Source: Deltaproteobacteria bacterium (GTDB lineage: Bacteria; Myxococcota_A; UBA9042; PHBI01; JACKFB01). From it: a stretch of DNA of 64,000 nt. Position 1 is the first letter of the stretch. Every line of letters begins with the position of its first letter. The position numbers and the translations under genes are program-made. Below, piece by piece: positions 14,835 to 23,719 of this stretch. The notes beneath the pieces were generated by a model. It worked only from the letters and a program-made list of their open reading frames with translations. It made no database searches and was not told the origin of the DNA. Location of the stretch: contig JACKFB010000013.1 of NCBI GenBank assembly GCA_020632695.1, forward strand, positions 62,001-126,000. Direction: 5' to 3'.

Positions 14835-14882
14835 GCGCCCGCTCGCTGGCGCCGCGCCCTCCGCCGGCCCGCCAGCGCAGCC

Positions 14883-16703
14883 TCAGCGCAGCTCGAGCCG
14901 GTAGGGCAGCATCGCCAGCACCGGCTCCTGCGCGAGCAGGGCCTCCATGAGCGTGGTCGCCCGCAGGACGTCCAGGGCCAGCGACCCGGGCAAGGCGCCC
15001 AGCGCCTGCTTCAGGTCGAGCGAGGGGCCGCGGAGGCTGGCCGAGCGGGCCTGCAGCATCTCGAGCAGCGACTTGGGCGCCGGGAAGGGCACCAGCTCCA
15101 CGTCGTCCGGCGTGGTCCCGGCCAGATGCGCGGCGCGGGCGATGGCCACGTCGAGACCGCCCAGCTCGTCGACGAGTCCATGCGCCTGGGCGTCGCGGCC
15201 CGACCAGACGCGCCCCTGCGCCACCCGGTCCACGGCGTCGTAGGACATCCGCCGTCCCTTGGCGACCCGGTTGACGAAGGTGTCGTAGGTGGCGTGGATC
15301 GTCGTCCGCATCACCTCGCGCTCGCTGTCGGAGAAGCGCGCCCGCGATGAGAGGAGGCCTGCGTTCTTGCCGCGGCTGATGACGACGGTGCCTAGCCCCA
15401 GCTTGTCGTAGAGGCCACCCATCACCAGCTTGCCGCCGAACACGCCGATGGAGCCGGTGACGGTGGTCGGCTGGGCGATGATCTCCTTGGCGGCGCTGGC
15501 GATGTAGTAGCCGCCCGAAGCCGCCGTGCCGGAGAGCGACGCCACCACGGGGCGGGTCTCGCCCAGGCGCACCAGCGCGCGCCAGATGAGGTCGCTGGCC
15601 AGAGCCGAGCCGCCGGGGCTGTCGATCCGCAGCACCACGGCGCCGATGGAGTCGTCGCGGGCGATGGCCTGGATCGCCTCGAGCAGATCGTCCGCCGCCA
15701 CCACGCTGCCCGAGGCGAAGAGCTCATCGGCCGCGCGCCCCATCTGGATGGGGCCCTCGGCCACCAGCAGGGCCACGCGCCGGTGCCCGGCCGGCGGCCG
15801 CTCCGGGCTGCGCGTCAACAGCTCGATGAGCCCGAAGAGCGACGACATGTCGGGCAGCGCGCGCGCGTCCGGGAAGGCGAGCGTGGGCTTGGAGCCCGTG
15901 GTCTGCTGCAAGCGCTCGAGCAGGTCCGAGCGGTACTCCAGCCCGTCGACCAGGCCGCGCTCGCGAGCGGCCTCGGCGGTGAGGAGGCCCTCGTCGAACG
16001 CGGCCTCCACCTTCGCCCGCTCCAGGTGCCGCGCCTCGGCGACATCGCTGATGAGGCTCTGCCACAGCGACCCGACGAGGGCGTCCAGCGCCTCGCGCGC
16101 CGGTTCGCTCATGTCCCGGCGGGTCAGCGGCTCGGCCGCCGACTTGAAGCGGCCGACGGTCTCGATGTCGGCCTCGAGGCCGACGGTCTCCATGAGGTCC
16201 TTGAAGAAGGTGACCTCCGCGCGCAGCCCGGGCGCCATCATCCGGCCCTCGGGGGTCAGGAGCACGCTGTCGGCGCCCGCCACGGCGAGCAACGTCGGGG
16301 AGCTGAGGTCGACCACGTGGGCCACCACGGCCTTGCCCTGGGTCCGCGCGTGGCGCACCGCCGCCGCCACGTCGCTGGCCTGCGCCAGCCCCCAGCCGGG
16401 CGAACGCACGTCGAGCACCAGGGTGCCGACGGCGGGATCCCGAGCCGCCTCGTCGAGCGACGCCAGCAGCTCGCCCAGCACCAGGCTGTCGTCGAACCCG
16501 AAAGGATCCCACGGGTTCGATGCCTCGGTCACCGGCCCATCGATCCGGAACACGCGGACCGCCTTGCCCACCGGCGGCGTGCGCGAGGCCACCCTCGCGC
16601 TGTGTGCCGGCGCCTGCCTCGCCTCGGCCCACGGGGCGAAGAGCAGCACGAGCACCGCGACCAGCCCGTGTCGCACTCCCCTATCGCCGTGTCGCACCTT
16701 CAT
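14883..16703 (-). CDS. sppA: signal peptide peptidase SppA, 67 kDa type
   Basis: Membrane-bound serine protease that degrades cleaved signal peptides. The protein is 606 residues against 618 in E. coli, with the tandem two-domain layout of the long form. An N-terminal hydrophobic helix (about residues 10-25) anchors or exports it. The general-base lysine is in RFKSAAEPLT (K187) and the nucleophile in SGTAASGGYY (S396), matching E. coli K209 and S409. Upstream residues in the open frame are not family-like; the chosen ATG follows AGGAG. It lies about 40 bases after the radical SAM gene on the same strand, so co-transcription with that gene and the cyclase is likely. Confidence 0.94.
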   Translation of the reverse strand: MKVRHGDRGVRHGLVAVLVLLFAPWAEARQAPAHSARVASRTPPVGKAVRVFRIDGPVTEASNPWDPFGFDDSLVLGELLASLDEAARDPAVGTLVLDVRSPGWGLAQASDVAAAVRHARTQGKAVVAHVVDLSSPTLLAVAGADSVLLTPEGRMMAPGLRAEVTFFKDLMETVGLEADIETVGRFKSAAEPLTRRDMSEPAREALDALVGSLWQSLISDVAEARHLERAKVEAAFDEGLLTAEAARERGLVDGLEYRSDLLERLQQTTGSKPTLAFPDARALPDMSSLFGLIELLTRSPERPPAGHRRVALLVAEGPIQMGRAADELFASGSVVAADDLLEAIQAIARDDSIGAVVLRIDSPGGSALASDLIWRALVRLGETRPVVASLSGTAASGGYYIASAAKEIIAQPTTVTGSIGVFGGKLVMGGLYDKLGLGTVVISRGKNAGLLSSRARFSDSEREVMRTTIHATYDTFVNRVAKGRRMSYDAVDRVAQGRVWSGRDAQAHGLVDELGGLDVAIARAAHLAGTTPDDVELVPFPAPKSLLEMLQARSASLRGPSLDLKQALGALPGSLALDVLRATTLMEALLAQEPVLAMLPYRLELR

Positions 16704-16743
16704 CTCACTCCTGCGCCCGACGCGTGTGGCGGGCTGCCGAACC

Positions 16744-17613
16744 TCACGCCGGTGGCTGGTATTCCACGCCGTCCACCAGGCGGCTCCGCAACGCGGTGCC
16801 TGCCAGCGCCTCGAGGGCGGCCGCGCGCTCCTCACGCTCGAGGCCGCCGCCCATCTTCCCACCTCGCCCCGCCAACCGGTAGGGATGGTATCCCGTCATC
16901 ACGTTGACGCTGGCCTCGGGGATCTGACGCTCCAGCCACCCCAGCACCGGACGCGTGCAGCAGTCGAGGTGGCCGGGCATGAGCAGATGCCGCACGATGA
17001 GCGGGGCCCCCGAGGAGGCCACCTGCAGCAGGCGCGCCTCCACGCGCGCTCCGTAGCCCGTGGTCCCGGACAGCCGCGTGGCGCAGCGGTCGTTGCCGAA
17101 CTTGTGGTCGGCCAGCCAGGTCCCGACGATGCCTCGCAGCTGCTCCACGGCCTCCGCGGTCGTCCAGAGGTTGGTGTTCCACACGACGTGCGTGTCCTCC
17201 GGGCAGCGCCAGAGCGTGCGGAGGATGAAGAGCAGGCTGGTGTCGGGGGTGCCGCCGACGAAGTTCACGTTGCGGGCGCCCTCGCGCCGGCGCTGGGCGA
17301 TGCGGGCCGCCAGGGCTTCGGGCGAGACGACCGCCCCGTGGGCCTCGGGAGCCTTCACCGGGCCGATGTCGCTGCAGAACGCGCAGCGCATGCTGCACCC
17401 GGCCAGGTACACGGTGTGCGAGGGCACCAGCGAGCGCTCCTCGCCCAGGTGCAGGTACTCCTTGTAGACGCGCCCCTCGGCGCCGAGGCCGCAGAACCCG
17501 CGCTCGCCTGCCAGGCGGTCGATGCCGCAGGCCAACGCGCACACATCGCAGCTCCGGTACCGAGCCTCCGCCCACGCCAGGGTCTCCGCCAGGCGAACGC
17601 GGTCGACGCTCAC
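16744..17613 (-). CDS. PflX-like radical SAM protein
   Basis: The 289-residue protein resembles the uncharacterised PflX group of radical SAM enzymes. The radical SAM cluster motif is AGCSMRCAFCSD (C73, C77, C80). In front of it sits the group-specific cysteine set SCDVCALACG...GERGFCGLG (C22, C25, C29, C41), which probably binds a second metal centre. A TTPD-like substrate is unknown; the family resembles pyruvate formate-lyase activating enzymes but no target glycyl-radical enzyme is visible in this window. The GTG start overlaps the stop of the diguanylate cyclase gene (GTGA), which implies translational coupling. Confidence 0.85.
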   Translation of the reverse strand: MSVDRVRLAETLAWAEARYRSCDVCALACGIDRLAGERGFCGLGAEGRVYKEYLHLGEERSLVPSHTVYLAGCSMRCAFCSDIGPVKAPEAHGAVVSPEALAARIAQRRREGARNVNFVGGTPDTSLLFILRTLWRCPEDTHVVWNTNLWTTAEAVEQLRGIVGTWLADHKFGNDRCATRLSGTTGYGARVEARLLQVASSGAPLIVRHLLMPGHLDCCTRPVLGWLERQIPEASVNVMTGYHPYRLAGRGGKMGGGLEREERAAALEALAGTALRSRLVDGVEYQPPA

Positions 17614-18296
17614 TTGCCCGATTCGGGCCGGCCGATCCAGGGCAAGGTGGAGGGCCGTGAGATCCGCGCCCGCGCCTTGCCGGTGTTGCCACGTTTCTGA
17701 CGCTGCTTGTCTTCGTACATCGACGCGTCGGCCAGCTTGAGCAGCTCCTCGCCGGTGGCGCCGTCCTCCGGCCAGGTCGCCGAGCCGATGCTCAGCCCGA
17801 TGCTCCAGGCCCTGCCGACGTTGGCCTCCGACAGCCGGCGCCGCAACCGCGAGATCAGGACCGCGCATCCGGCCGCCGTCGCGCCGGGCAGGATCACCGT
17901 GAACTCGTCGCCGCCGGTGCGGCAGCACACGTCGTGATCGCGGAAGGTCTCCTCGAGCAGGTCCGCGGTCCAGACCAGGGCCTCGTCGCCCGCCGCGTGC
18001 CCGCGCTCGTCGTTGACCGTCTTGAAGTCGTTGATGTCGAACACCAGGATCGAGAAGCGCTCGTCATGGCGCCGCGCGCGCTCGATCTCGTGGCGGAGGC
18101 GCTCGTCGAGGTAGCGACGGTTCCACAGCCCCGTCAGCGGGTCGCGGTAGGCGAGGCTGCGATAGACGCGCAGCGCCTCGACCTCGGTCCGCAGCGCTTC
18201 GTTCTCCGCGCGCAGCCACTCGACGAGGTCCTTCGGGTCGGTAGGCTCGACGGTGACCTCGACCGGGACGGATGGCTTGGGATTGGTCATCGGCAT
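17610..18296 (-). CDS. GGDEF diguanylate cyclase
   Basis: Predicted to make the second messenger c-di-GMP from two GTP. The 228-residue cytosolic protein has a short N-terminal stretch with a coiled-coil-like segment (WLRAENEALRTEVEALRVYR, about 27-46) that could mediate dimerisation. A complete GGDEF domain starts at YRDPLTGLWNRRYL. The signature is GGDEF at 128-132, and an RDHD sequence exactly five residues before it matches the RxxD inhibitory site. No sensor domain is visible, so its input must come through the N-terminal helix or partners. The first of two close ATGs follows GGGGA and was chosen. It leads the GGDEF-radical SAM-sppA group. Confidence 0.93.
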   Translation of the reverse strand: MPMTNPKPSVPVEVTVEPTDPKDLVEWLRAENEALRTEVEALRVYRSLAYRDPLTGLWNRRYLDERLRHEIERARRHDERFSILVFDINDFKTVNDERGHAAGDEALVWTADLLEETFRDHDVCCRTGGDEFTVILPGATAAGCAVLISRLRRRLSEANVGRAWSIGLSIGSATWPEDGATGEELLKLADASMYEDKQRQKRGNTGKARARISRPSTLPWIGRPESGK

Positions 18297-18597
18297 CAGA
18301 GTCCCCAGGATGGCGGCAGCTCGGGGATGCTCAGCAAGGGACGTGCCAGCCGTCCGGGCGGCTTCATCGTGCCGCGACAAGGGCCTGTGGGTCAATTTCG
18401 CGCTCGCGTCCCTGGACATCGGCACCTCGGCATCCTGCAGGGCAACACCCCGGCTGCGCGGGCTATTCTGTGAGTCGCCGCCGGCCGCGCTCCTGATCAT
18501 GCGCGGCGCTGCAGCTTGTCCTGGTGTGGCGACTGCGCTACCGTCCCGGGCCCGGCGGAGCGAGCAACGGCGCCGGAAATGACGGAGGGACAGGCCG
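18297..18597. other. divergent intergenic region between the cyclase and cysS
   Basis: About 300 bases with no convincing gene. It must hold the promoters of both flanking genes. Apart from a weak cysS promoter candidate near its right end I see no clear inverted repeat, operator or RNA. Confidence 0.5.
18516..18544 (+). promoter_or_regulatory. possible cysS promoter
   Basis: TTGTCC and TACCGT are spaced by 17 bases, about 54 bases before the GTG start. The -10 box matches only three consensus positions, so this is tentative. Confidence 0.3.
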
Positions 18598-20100
18598 GTG
18601 GCGCTGGCGATCTACAACACGATGACCCGCGCGAAGGAGCCCTTCGAGCCGCTCGTCTCCGGCAAGGTCGGCCTCTACGTGTGCGGCGTGACGGTCTACG
18701 ACCTCAGCCACATCGGGCACGCCCGGGTCTACGTCGCCTTCGACGCCGTCTACCGGTTCCTCCGCCAGCAGGGCTACGAGGTCACCTACGTCCGCAACTT
18801 CACCGACGTGGACGACAAGATCATCGCGCGCGCGACCGAGCGCGGCGAGGACCCGCTGGCGCTGTCGGCGCGCTTCATCGAGGAGTACCACCGCGACATG
18901 GACGCGCTGGGGTGCCTGCGCCCCACGCTGGAGCCAAAGGTCTCCACCCACATGCCGCAGATCATCGCCATGATCGAGCGCATCATCGAGCGCGGCCACG
19001 CCTACGTGGTCGAGGGTGACGTCTACTTCTCCATCGACAGCTACCCCAGCTACGGGAAGCTCTCGCGCTGCCAGCTCGACGAGATGCGCGCCGGCGAACG
19101 GGTCCAGGTCGACGAGCGGAAGCGCAACCCCTTCGATTTCGCCCTCTGGAAGGCCGCCAAGCCGGGCGAGCCCACCTGGGAGAGCCCCTGGGGCCCCGGC
19201 CGCCCGGGCTGGCACATCGAGTGCAGCGCCATGAGCTGCGCGCACCTGGGCGAGACCTTCGACATCCACGCCGGCGGCAAGGATCTCGTGTTCCCGCATC
19301 ACGAGAACGAGATCGCCCAGTCGGAGGCCGCGTCCGGCGTCGACTACGTCCGCTACTGGATGCACAACGGCTTCGTGAACGTCGACGCCGAGAAGATGTC
19401 GAAGTCCCTCGGCAACTTCTTCACGATCCGGGACGTGCTGGAGCTGTACCACCCGCTCTCGGTGCGGTGGTTCCTGCTCTCGACCCACTACCGCGCGCCC
19501 ATCAACTACACCGAACGCACCATCGAGGAGGCGGCCGCCCGCGTCTACTACCTCTACCAGACCCTGCACGACCTGGACGTCGCCCTGGCCGAGGTGAAGT
19601 CGACCAAGGACGGCGACGTGGTCGAGCCCGAGATGGTCGAGGCCATCTCCCAGCAGGCCACCGCCGCCATGGAGGACGACTTCAACACGGCGCTCCTGGT
19701 GTCGGTCCTGTCCGAGCCGCTCAAGCTCATCAACGACCTGCTGCACACCAAGAAGGGGCGCAAGCGGGCGGGCCGGCTGCGGACCATGGCGCGGATCCGC
19801 GAGCAGATCCGGCCGATCTTCGACGTCATCGGCGTCGGGCGCGGCGAGCCGGCGCGCATCCTGGCCGAGATGCGCCAGCGCGCGCTGCGCCGGCACGGCC
19901 TCAGCGAGGAGCACGTGCTCGAGCGCGTGGCGGCTCGTGTGGCCGCGCGGGAGGCGCGCGACTGGGCGGCGGCCGACGCGATCCGCGACGAGCTGCTGGC
20001 CGCCGGGGTCCAGCTCATGGACGCCGCCGCGGGCACCGACTGGCGCCCGGTGTTCCAGCTCGTCGAGGAAGGCGGCGGCGCAGCCGAGAGCGAGGCGTGA
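18598..20100 (+). CDS. cysS: cysteine--tRNA ligase
   Basis: Cytosolic class I aminoacyl-tRNA synthetase that charges tRNA-Cys. The 500-residue chain has YVCGVTVYDLSHIGH with HIGH at 38-41 and KMSKS at 266-270. The zinc-site cysteine in the first motif and the WHIECSAM segment follow the family pattern. The GTG start lies eight bases after GGAGGG. Its TGA overlaps the GTG of the next gene, and the run cysS - receiver/J-like - def is fully overlapped, so these three are translationally coupled. Length and C-terminal anticodon-binding region are ordinary. Confidence 0.98.
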   Translation: MALAIYNTMTRAKEPFEPLVSGKVGLYVCGVTVYDLSHIGHARVYVAFDAVYRFLRQQGYEVTYVRNFTDVDDKIIARATERGEDPLALSARFIEEYHRDMDALGCLRPTLEPKVSTHMPQIIAMIERIIERGHAYVVEGDVYFSIDSYPSYGKLSRCQLDEMRAGERVQVDERKRNPFDFALWKAAKPGEPTWESPWGPGRPGWHIECSAMSCAHLGETFDIHAGGKDLVFPHHENEIAQSEAASGVDYVRYWMHNGFVNVDAEKMSKSLGNFFTIRDVLELYHPLSVRWFLLSTHYRAPINYTERTIEEAAARVYYLYQTLHDLDVALAEVKSTKDGDVVEPEMVEAISQQATAAMEDDFNTALLVSVLSEPLKLINDLLHTKKGRKRAGRLRTMARIREQIRPIFDVIGVGRGEPARILAEMRQRALRRHGLSEEHVLERVAARVAAREARDWAAADAIRDELLAAGVQLMDAAAGTDWRPVFQLVEEGGGAAESEA

Positions 20101-20837
20101 AGCTGCTGGCCGTCGGCTTCGACCGCGCGGCCCAGGAGCGCTTGAGCGCGGCGCTGAGCGGCGTGGGCCACCAGGTGCTCGCGGCCACCGGGCAGGTCTC
20201 CGCGCGCACGCTGGCGCGGGCGGGGGCTCCCGAGGCGCTGGTCATCCCTGGCGGGCCGGCCGGAGAGGCCGCGGCGAGCTGGGTGGCCGACCTGCTGCCC
20301 GGTCTCCGCGCCTTCGTGCTCCCCGCGGACGCCGATCCGGGCGAGGTGGTGGCCATGGTGGGCCCGGCGCCGGTAGGGCAGCCCACGCCGCGGGCCAGCG
20401 CCTCCTCCCAGCCCTCGCTGACGCCGCCCCCCGGTCTCGGCGCGGAGAGCGCGGGCCCGGCGTCGACGGCGGTGGCGGCGGCGCCCTCGATGCCGTCTCC
20501 CGCTCCCCGACGCCTGGCCGATGAGCGCGACGACATGGCCGCCCGTCTCGCCGCCAAGCTCGCCGACGTCCGCTTCGGTGACTACCATGCGATCCTCGGG
20601 ACCTCGGAGGGCGCCTCGCCCGCCATCGTCCGCGAGCAGCACGCGCGGTTGTCGCGCCTGTACACCCCGAGCGGCTGGCCCGTTCCGGTCGGCCCCGACG
20701 ACATCGCCCAGCTCGAGGAGATCGGCCGCGGTCTCGCGGACGCCTTCACGATCATGGATGATCCTCAGCTGCGCGCGCGTTATGAGCGAGCACTCGAGTC
20801 CGCCGGGCGCCGTCCCGCCGCGGGCCCCTGGAGATGA
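20097..20837 (+). CDS. receiver-like plus J-like protein of unknown function
   Basis: The protein is not a recognised family; it has 246 residues in two parts. Residues 1-90 alternate strands and helices like a response-regulator receiver (KLLAVGFD start, EALVIPGG where the phospho-Asp strand would be) but lack the acidic pocket and the Asp. A Pro/Ser/Ala linker (about 95-140) follows. The C-terminal 85 residues read like a J-domain (YHAILGTSEGASPAIVREQH, then FTIMDDPQLRARYERAL), but the HPD tripeptide that activates Hsp70 is absent, replaced near LYTPSGW. It is coupled on both sides: GTGA with cysS and ATGA with def. That placement suggests a role linked to translation or nascent chains, which is inference only. 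Confidence 0.75.
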   Translation: MKLLAVGFDRAAQERLSAALSGVGHQVLAATGQVSARTLARAGAPEALVIPGGPAGEAAASWVADLLPGLRAFVLPADADPGEVVAMVGPAPVGQPTPRASASSQPSLTPPPGLGAESAGPASTAVAAAPSMPSPAPRRLADERDDMAARLAAKLADVRFGDYHAILGTSEGASPAIVREQHARLSRLYTPSGWPVPVGPDDIAQLEEIGRGLADAFTIMDDPQLRARYERALESAGRRPAAGPWR

Positions 20838-21391
20838 CAATGGCTCGACTTCCCCTGGTGCTCTATCCGGACACGATCCTCCGCACGCAGTGCGCCGACG
20901 TGACCGACATCGATCAGACCCTCGTCGACTTCGGCCACGCGATGGCCGAGACGATGTACCTGTCGAACGGCATCGGCCTGGCGGCCCCGCAGGTCGCGCG
21001 GAACATCCGGCTCATCACCGTCGACGTGGCCCGCGCCGAGGGGGAGACCGCGCTCATGCACCTGGTGAACCCGGTCATCGTCGACAGCCACGGCCGCACC
21101 ACCTACGAGGAGGGCTGCCTCTCGTTCCCGGGGATCTCGGCGGAGGTGCGCCGGAAGGACCAGATCCACGTCCAGGCCTATGACCTCCAGGGTGCGGAGC
21201 TGGACTTCGACGCCGACGGCCTCCTCTCCATCTGCATCCAGCATGAGCTGGACCACCTCAACGGCGTCACCTTCGTCGACCGGCTGAGCCCGGTGAAGAA
21301 GAAGCTGGTGCTCCGCCAGTACCTGAAGATCCGCGAGGAGGATCAGGAGGACGAGTCCCTGGCGGCCATCCGAGCGGTCCACGGCGAGTAG
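20834..21391 (+). CDS. def: peptide deformylase
   Basis: Metalloenzyme that removes the formyl group from N-terminal formyl-methionine. All three family motifs are intact in the 185 residues: GIGLAAPQV (46-54), EGCLSFPG with metal ligand C95, and QHELDHLNG with H137, E138 and H141. The ATG overlaps the stop of the preceding gene (ATGA); a second ATG two codons on is also possible. fmt follows after 77 bases, giving the common def-fmt pairing of deformylase and formyltransferase. Confidence 0.98.
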   Translation: MTMARLPLVLYPDTILRTQCADVTDIDQTLVDFGHAMAETMYLSNGIGLAAPQVARNIRLITVDVARAEGETALMHLVNPVIVDSHGRTTYEEGCLSFPGISAEVRRKDQIHVQAYDLQGAELDFDADGLLSICIQHELDHLNGVTFVDRLSPVKKKLVLRQYLKIREEDQEDESLAAIRAVHGE

Positions 21392-21468
21392 TGGCCGGCA
21401 TGCACCTGACGCCGCAGCACGCGCGGCCCAGCCGGTCCCGGCGCAGCGCCGCCCAGGCGGTCTCGTAG

Positions 21469-22419
21469 ATGCGGGTGGCCTTCATGGGCACGCCCGATCT
21501 GGCGGCGACCTCGCTGCGCGCGCTGCTCGCGTCGCGGCACCAGGTCGTCTGCGTCGTGTCCCAGCCCGATCGGCCCGCCGGTCGGGGCAACGCCCTTCGC
21601 TCACCGCCGGTGGCCGAGCTGGCGAAGGCGCACGGCCTGCCGCTCGCGCAGCCCGACCGCGTGGGTACGCTCGAGTTCCGTCAGTGGCTGGCCGGCTTCG
21701 AGCCGGACCTCGCCGCCGTGGCCGCCTACGGGCACCTGCTGGGGCCCAAGCTGCTGGCCGTGCCGCGGCTGGGCTGCCTGAACGTGCACGCCAGTCTGCT
21801 CCCCCGCTGGCGGGGGGCCAGCCCGGTGCAGGCCGCCATCCTGGCCGGGGACGCCGAGACCGGCGTGTGCATCATGCGCATGGACGAGGGGCTGGACACC
21901 GGGCCGGTGCTGGCGCGCCGGGTAGTCGCCATCGGGGAGCAGGACACCGCGGAGACCCTCATGGGGTCCCTGGCGGAGGCAGGCGCGCGGCTCCTGGTCG
22001 AGACCCTCGACCGGCTGGAGGACGGGCCGCTCGAGGCGGTGCCCCAGGGAGACGCGGGCTCGACCTACGCCCCCCTCATCCACAAGAGCGCGGGCGAACT
22101 GGACTGGCGGGCGTCGGCGGTGGAGCTGAGCCGCCGCGTGCGGGCGCTGCACCCCTGGCCGGGGACGCGAGCCCGCCGTGAGGGCGCGGCGATCAAGGTG
22201 CTGCCGCCGGTCGAGGTCACCGGGGCACCGGCCAGCGCGCCGCCGGGCACGGTGACGGCGGCCGGACCGGCAGGGGTCGACGTGGCGTGCGGGGAGGGGA
22301 CCTTGCGGCTGCTGCGGCTCCAGGCGCCGGGTCGCAGCGCCATGGACGCCGGGCCCTTCCTGGCCGGCCACCCGCTGAGCGTCGGCGCGCGCTTCGACCT
22401 GCCGGGGGAGCCCTCGTGA
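21469..22419 (+). CDS. fmt: methionyl-tRNA formyltransferase
   Basis: Formylates initiator Met-tRNA using 10-formyltetrahydrofolate. The 316-residue protein shows the N-terminal MRVAFMGTPDLAATSL, the formyl-transfer core NVHASLLPRWRGASPVQAAI (His in NVHAS) and DEGLDTGPVL, followed by a C-terminal OB-like domain. The ATG immediately follows the TAG of a 25-codon open frame that fills the gap after def. Its own stop overlaps the GTG of a lipoprotein gene (GTGA), so the lipoprotein is probably coupled to it. Confidence 0.98.
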   Translation: MRVAFMGTPDLAATSLRALLASRHQVVCVVSQPDRPAGRGNALRSPPVAELAKAHGLPLAQPDRVGTLEFRQWLAGFEPDLAAVAAYGHLLGPKLLAVPRLGCLNVHASLLPRWRGASPVQAAILAGDAETGVCIMRMDEGLDTGPVLARRVVAIGEQDTAETLMGSLAEAGARLLVETLDRLEDGPLEAVPQGDAGSTYAPLIHKSAGELDWRASAVELSRRVRALHPWPGTRARREGAAIKVLPPVEVTGAPASAPPGTVTAAGPAGVDVACGEGTLRLLRLQAPGRSAMDAGPFLAGHPLSVGARFDLPGEPS

Positions 22420-23351
22420 GGAGGCGCCGCCTGCTGGCCACCGCGGTCGCGGCCCTGCTCTGGGCCGGCTGTCCCGAGATCGACCAGGAGACCTCGCCCG
22501 AGGCGCTGGAGGCCGCGCTGGCGGGTCTGCGCGGGCCGGACGCGACCACGCGCGCCACCGCCGACCCGCTGCCCTCCGCCGGCTCCGAGCCGCACCAGGC
22601 GCGCCAGGTGATCCGGCTGCAGCTCACGCCCGACAACGGAAACGCGGCGCGCCTGGTCGTGAGTCGGACGATCGCGCGGGGCCCCGAGGGGCGCTTCCAC
22701 ATCCGCGACGAGCGGGTGTGGCAGGACACCCGTATCGCGCTGGACTCGGCGGAGGACGGCGCGGAGGTGGTCTTCGACGGCAAGCGCCTGGCGGTGCGCC
22801 GCGACGGCGGCCCCTGGATGGAGCGCGAGACCCTGGGAGGGCAGGAGGAGCGCCTGCTGCGCAACGCCTATGACGCCGCGCCGACGCTGCTCGAGGCCCT
22901 GGGGCCCTACCTGGTGTGGCGTCCGTCACCGCCCGGCGACCCGGCGCGCCTGGGCGGGATGGACCTGCGCTGGGAGGACGCCTCGCTGGATCCGCAGGTG
23001 CGGCCGCGTCCCATGGCCCTGGACGCCCTCGCCGCCCTGCGCGACCACGAGGGGCAGTGGGGCGCCTGGCTGGCCGCCACGCACCGACCCACCGAGGTGA
23101 GCGCGCACATCGGCCGGCGCACCCAAGGCGGGCAGCCGGTCGCCGGCCAGCTTCGGGTGGTCGGCGACGCGTCGGTGGAGGGCGTGACCGCCCGATTCGA
23201 GCTGGAGCTCACCCTCCAGGTCGCCGACCTCCCGCCGGGCGAGCGCTTCGAGGTCCCGGAGGCCGCCCTCTCGGCGCAGCGCGACCGCCCCTGGAGCCGG
23301 ATCCGGTCGACCCTGGGGGACGACCTGCTCGCCCCGTACCGACCGGACTGA
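22416..23351 (+). CDS. lipoprotein of unknown function
   Basis: I do not recognise this 311-residue protein. It starts at a GTG overlapping the fmt stop, with GGGGGAG five bases upstream. The N-terminus is a lipoprotein signal (RRRRLLATAVAALLWAGC). The mature chain has a beta-rich pattern such as RFHIRDERVWQDTRIALDS and EVVFDGKRLAVRRDGGPW, with a possible outer-membrane lipoprotein fold (LolA/LppX-like sheet), but no diagnostic motif. It ends the def-fmt transcription unit; the tRNA promoter follows about 60 bases later. Confidence 0.72.
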   Translation: MRRRRLLATAVAALLWAGCPEIDQETSPEALEAALAGLRGPDATTRATADPLPSAGSEPHQARQVIRLQLTPDNGNAARLVVSRTIARGPEGRFHIRDERVWQDTRIALDSAEDGAEVVFDGKRLAVRRDGGPWMERETLGGQEERLLRNAYDAAPTLLEALGPYLVWRPSPPGDPARLGGMDLRWEDASLDPQVRPRPMALDALAALRDHEGQWGAWLAATHRPTEVSAHIGRRTQGGQPVAGQLRVVGDASVEGVTARFELELTLQVADLPPGERFEVPEAALSAQRDRPWSRIRSTLGDDLLAPYRPD

Positions 23352-23412
23352 CCGCCGCGGCGCCGCCGCTCCGAGGGCTGCCCGGGCGCGATCTCCGTGG
23401 CCCAGTAACGCG

Positions 23413-23441
23413 TTGACACTGCTCAGACCGCGTGATAGCTA
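23413..23441 (+). promoter_or_regulatory. promoter for tRNA-Gln and probably rplY
   Basis: A perfect TTGACA is followed after 17 bases by TAGCTA. The tRNA begins about 65 bases downstream. The -35 box is consensus and the -10 box is poor, similar to the TTGACA/TAGCGA pair before exbB. Confidence 0.5.
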
Positions 23442-23507
23442 CGCGGCCCCTTCGCCCCGGAGGGGGACGCCGACGCTGGAGCCCACGCTCGTTGAACGGC
23501 CTGCTGA

Positions 23508-23579
23508 TGGGGCGTCGTCAAGTGGTAAGACACGGGTTTTTGGTACCCGCATTCGCAGGTTCGAATCCTGCCGCCCCAA
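23508..23579 (+). tRNA. tRNA-Gln (anticodon TTG)
   Basis: A complete 72-base cloverleaf. The acceptor arms TGGGGCG and CGCCCCA pair, and the D arm contains AGTGGTAAGAC. The anticodon stem CGGGT/ACCCG encloses loop TTTTGGT with TTG at 34-36, and the T arm is GCAGG-TTCGAAT-CCTGC. The U1-A72 pair is typical of bacterial tRNA-Gln. The 3' CCA is not encoded; the discriminator A is followed by AACCC. It is isolated and lies about 140 bases ahead of rplY. Confidence 0.97.
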
Positions 23580-23719
23580 ACCCTCCACCGAACAGCTACT
23601 GCCCTACCAGCCGAAGGCGTCGGCGCTTCGAGCGATCGACGTTGTAGGCGGCACGCCCGTCCGCACGCCACGACAGTCGTGGTCCGGCCGGCCGATGCCC
23701 ATCCCGCGAGCAGACGAAC

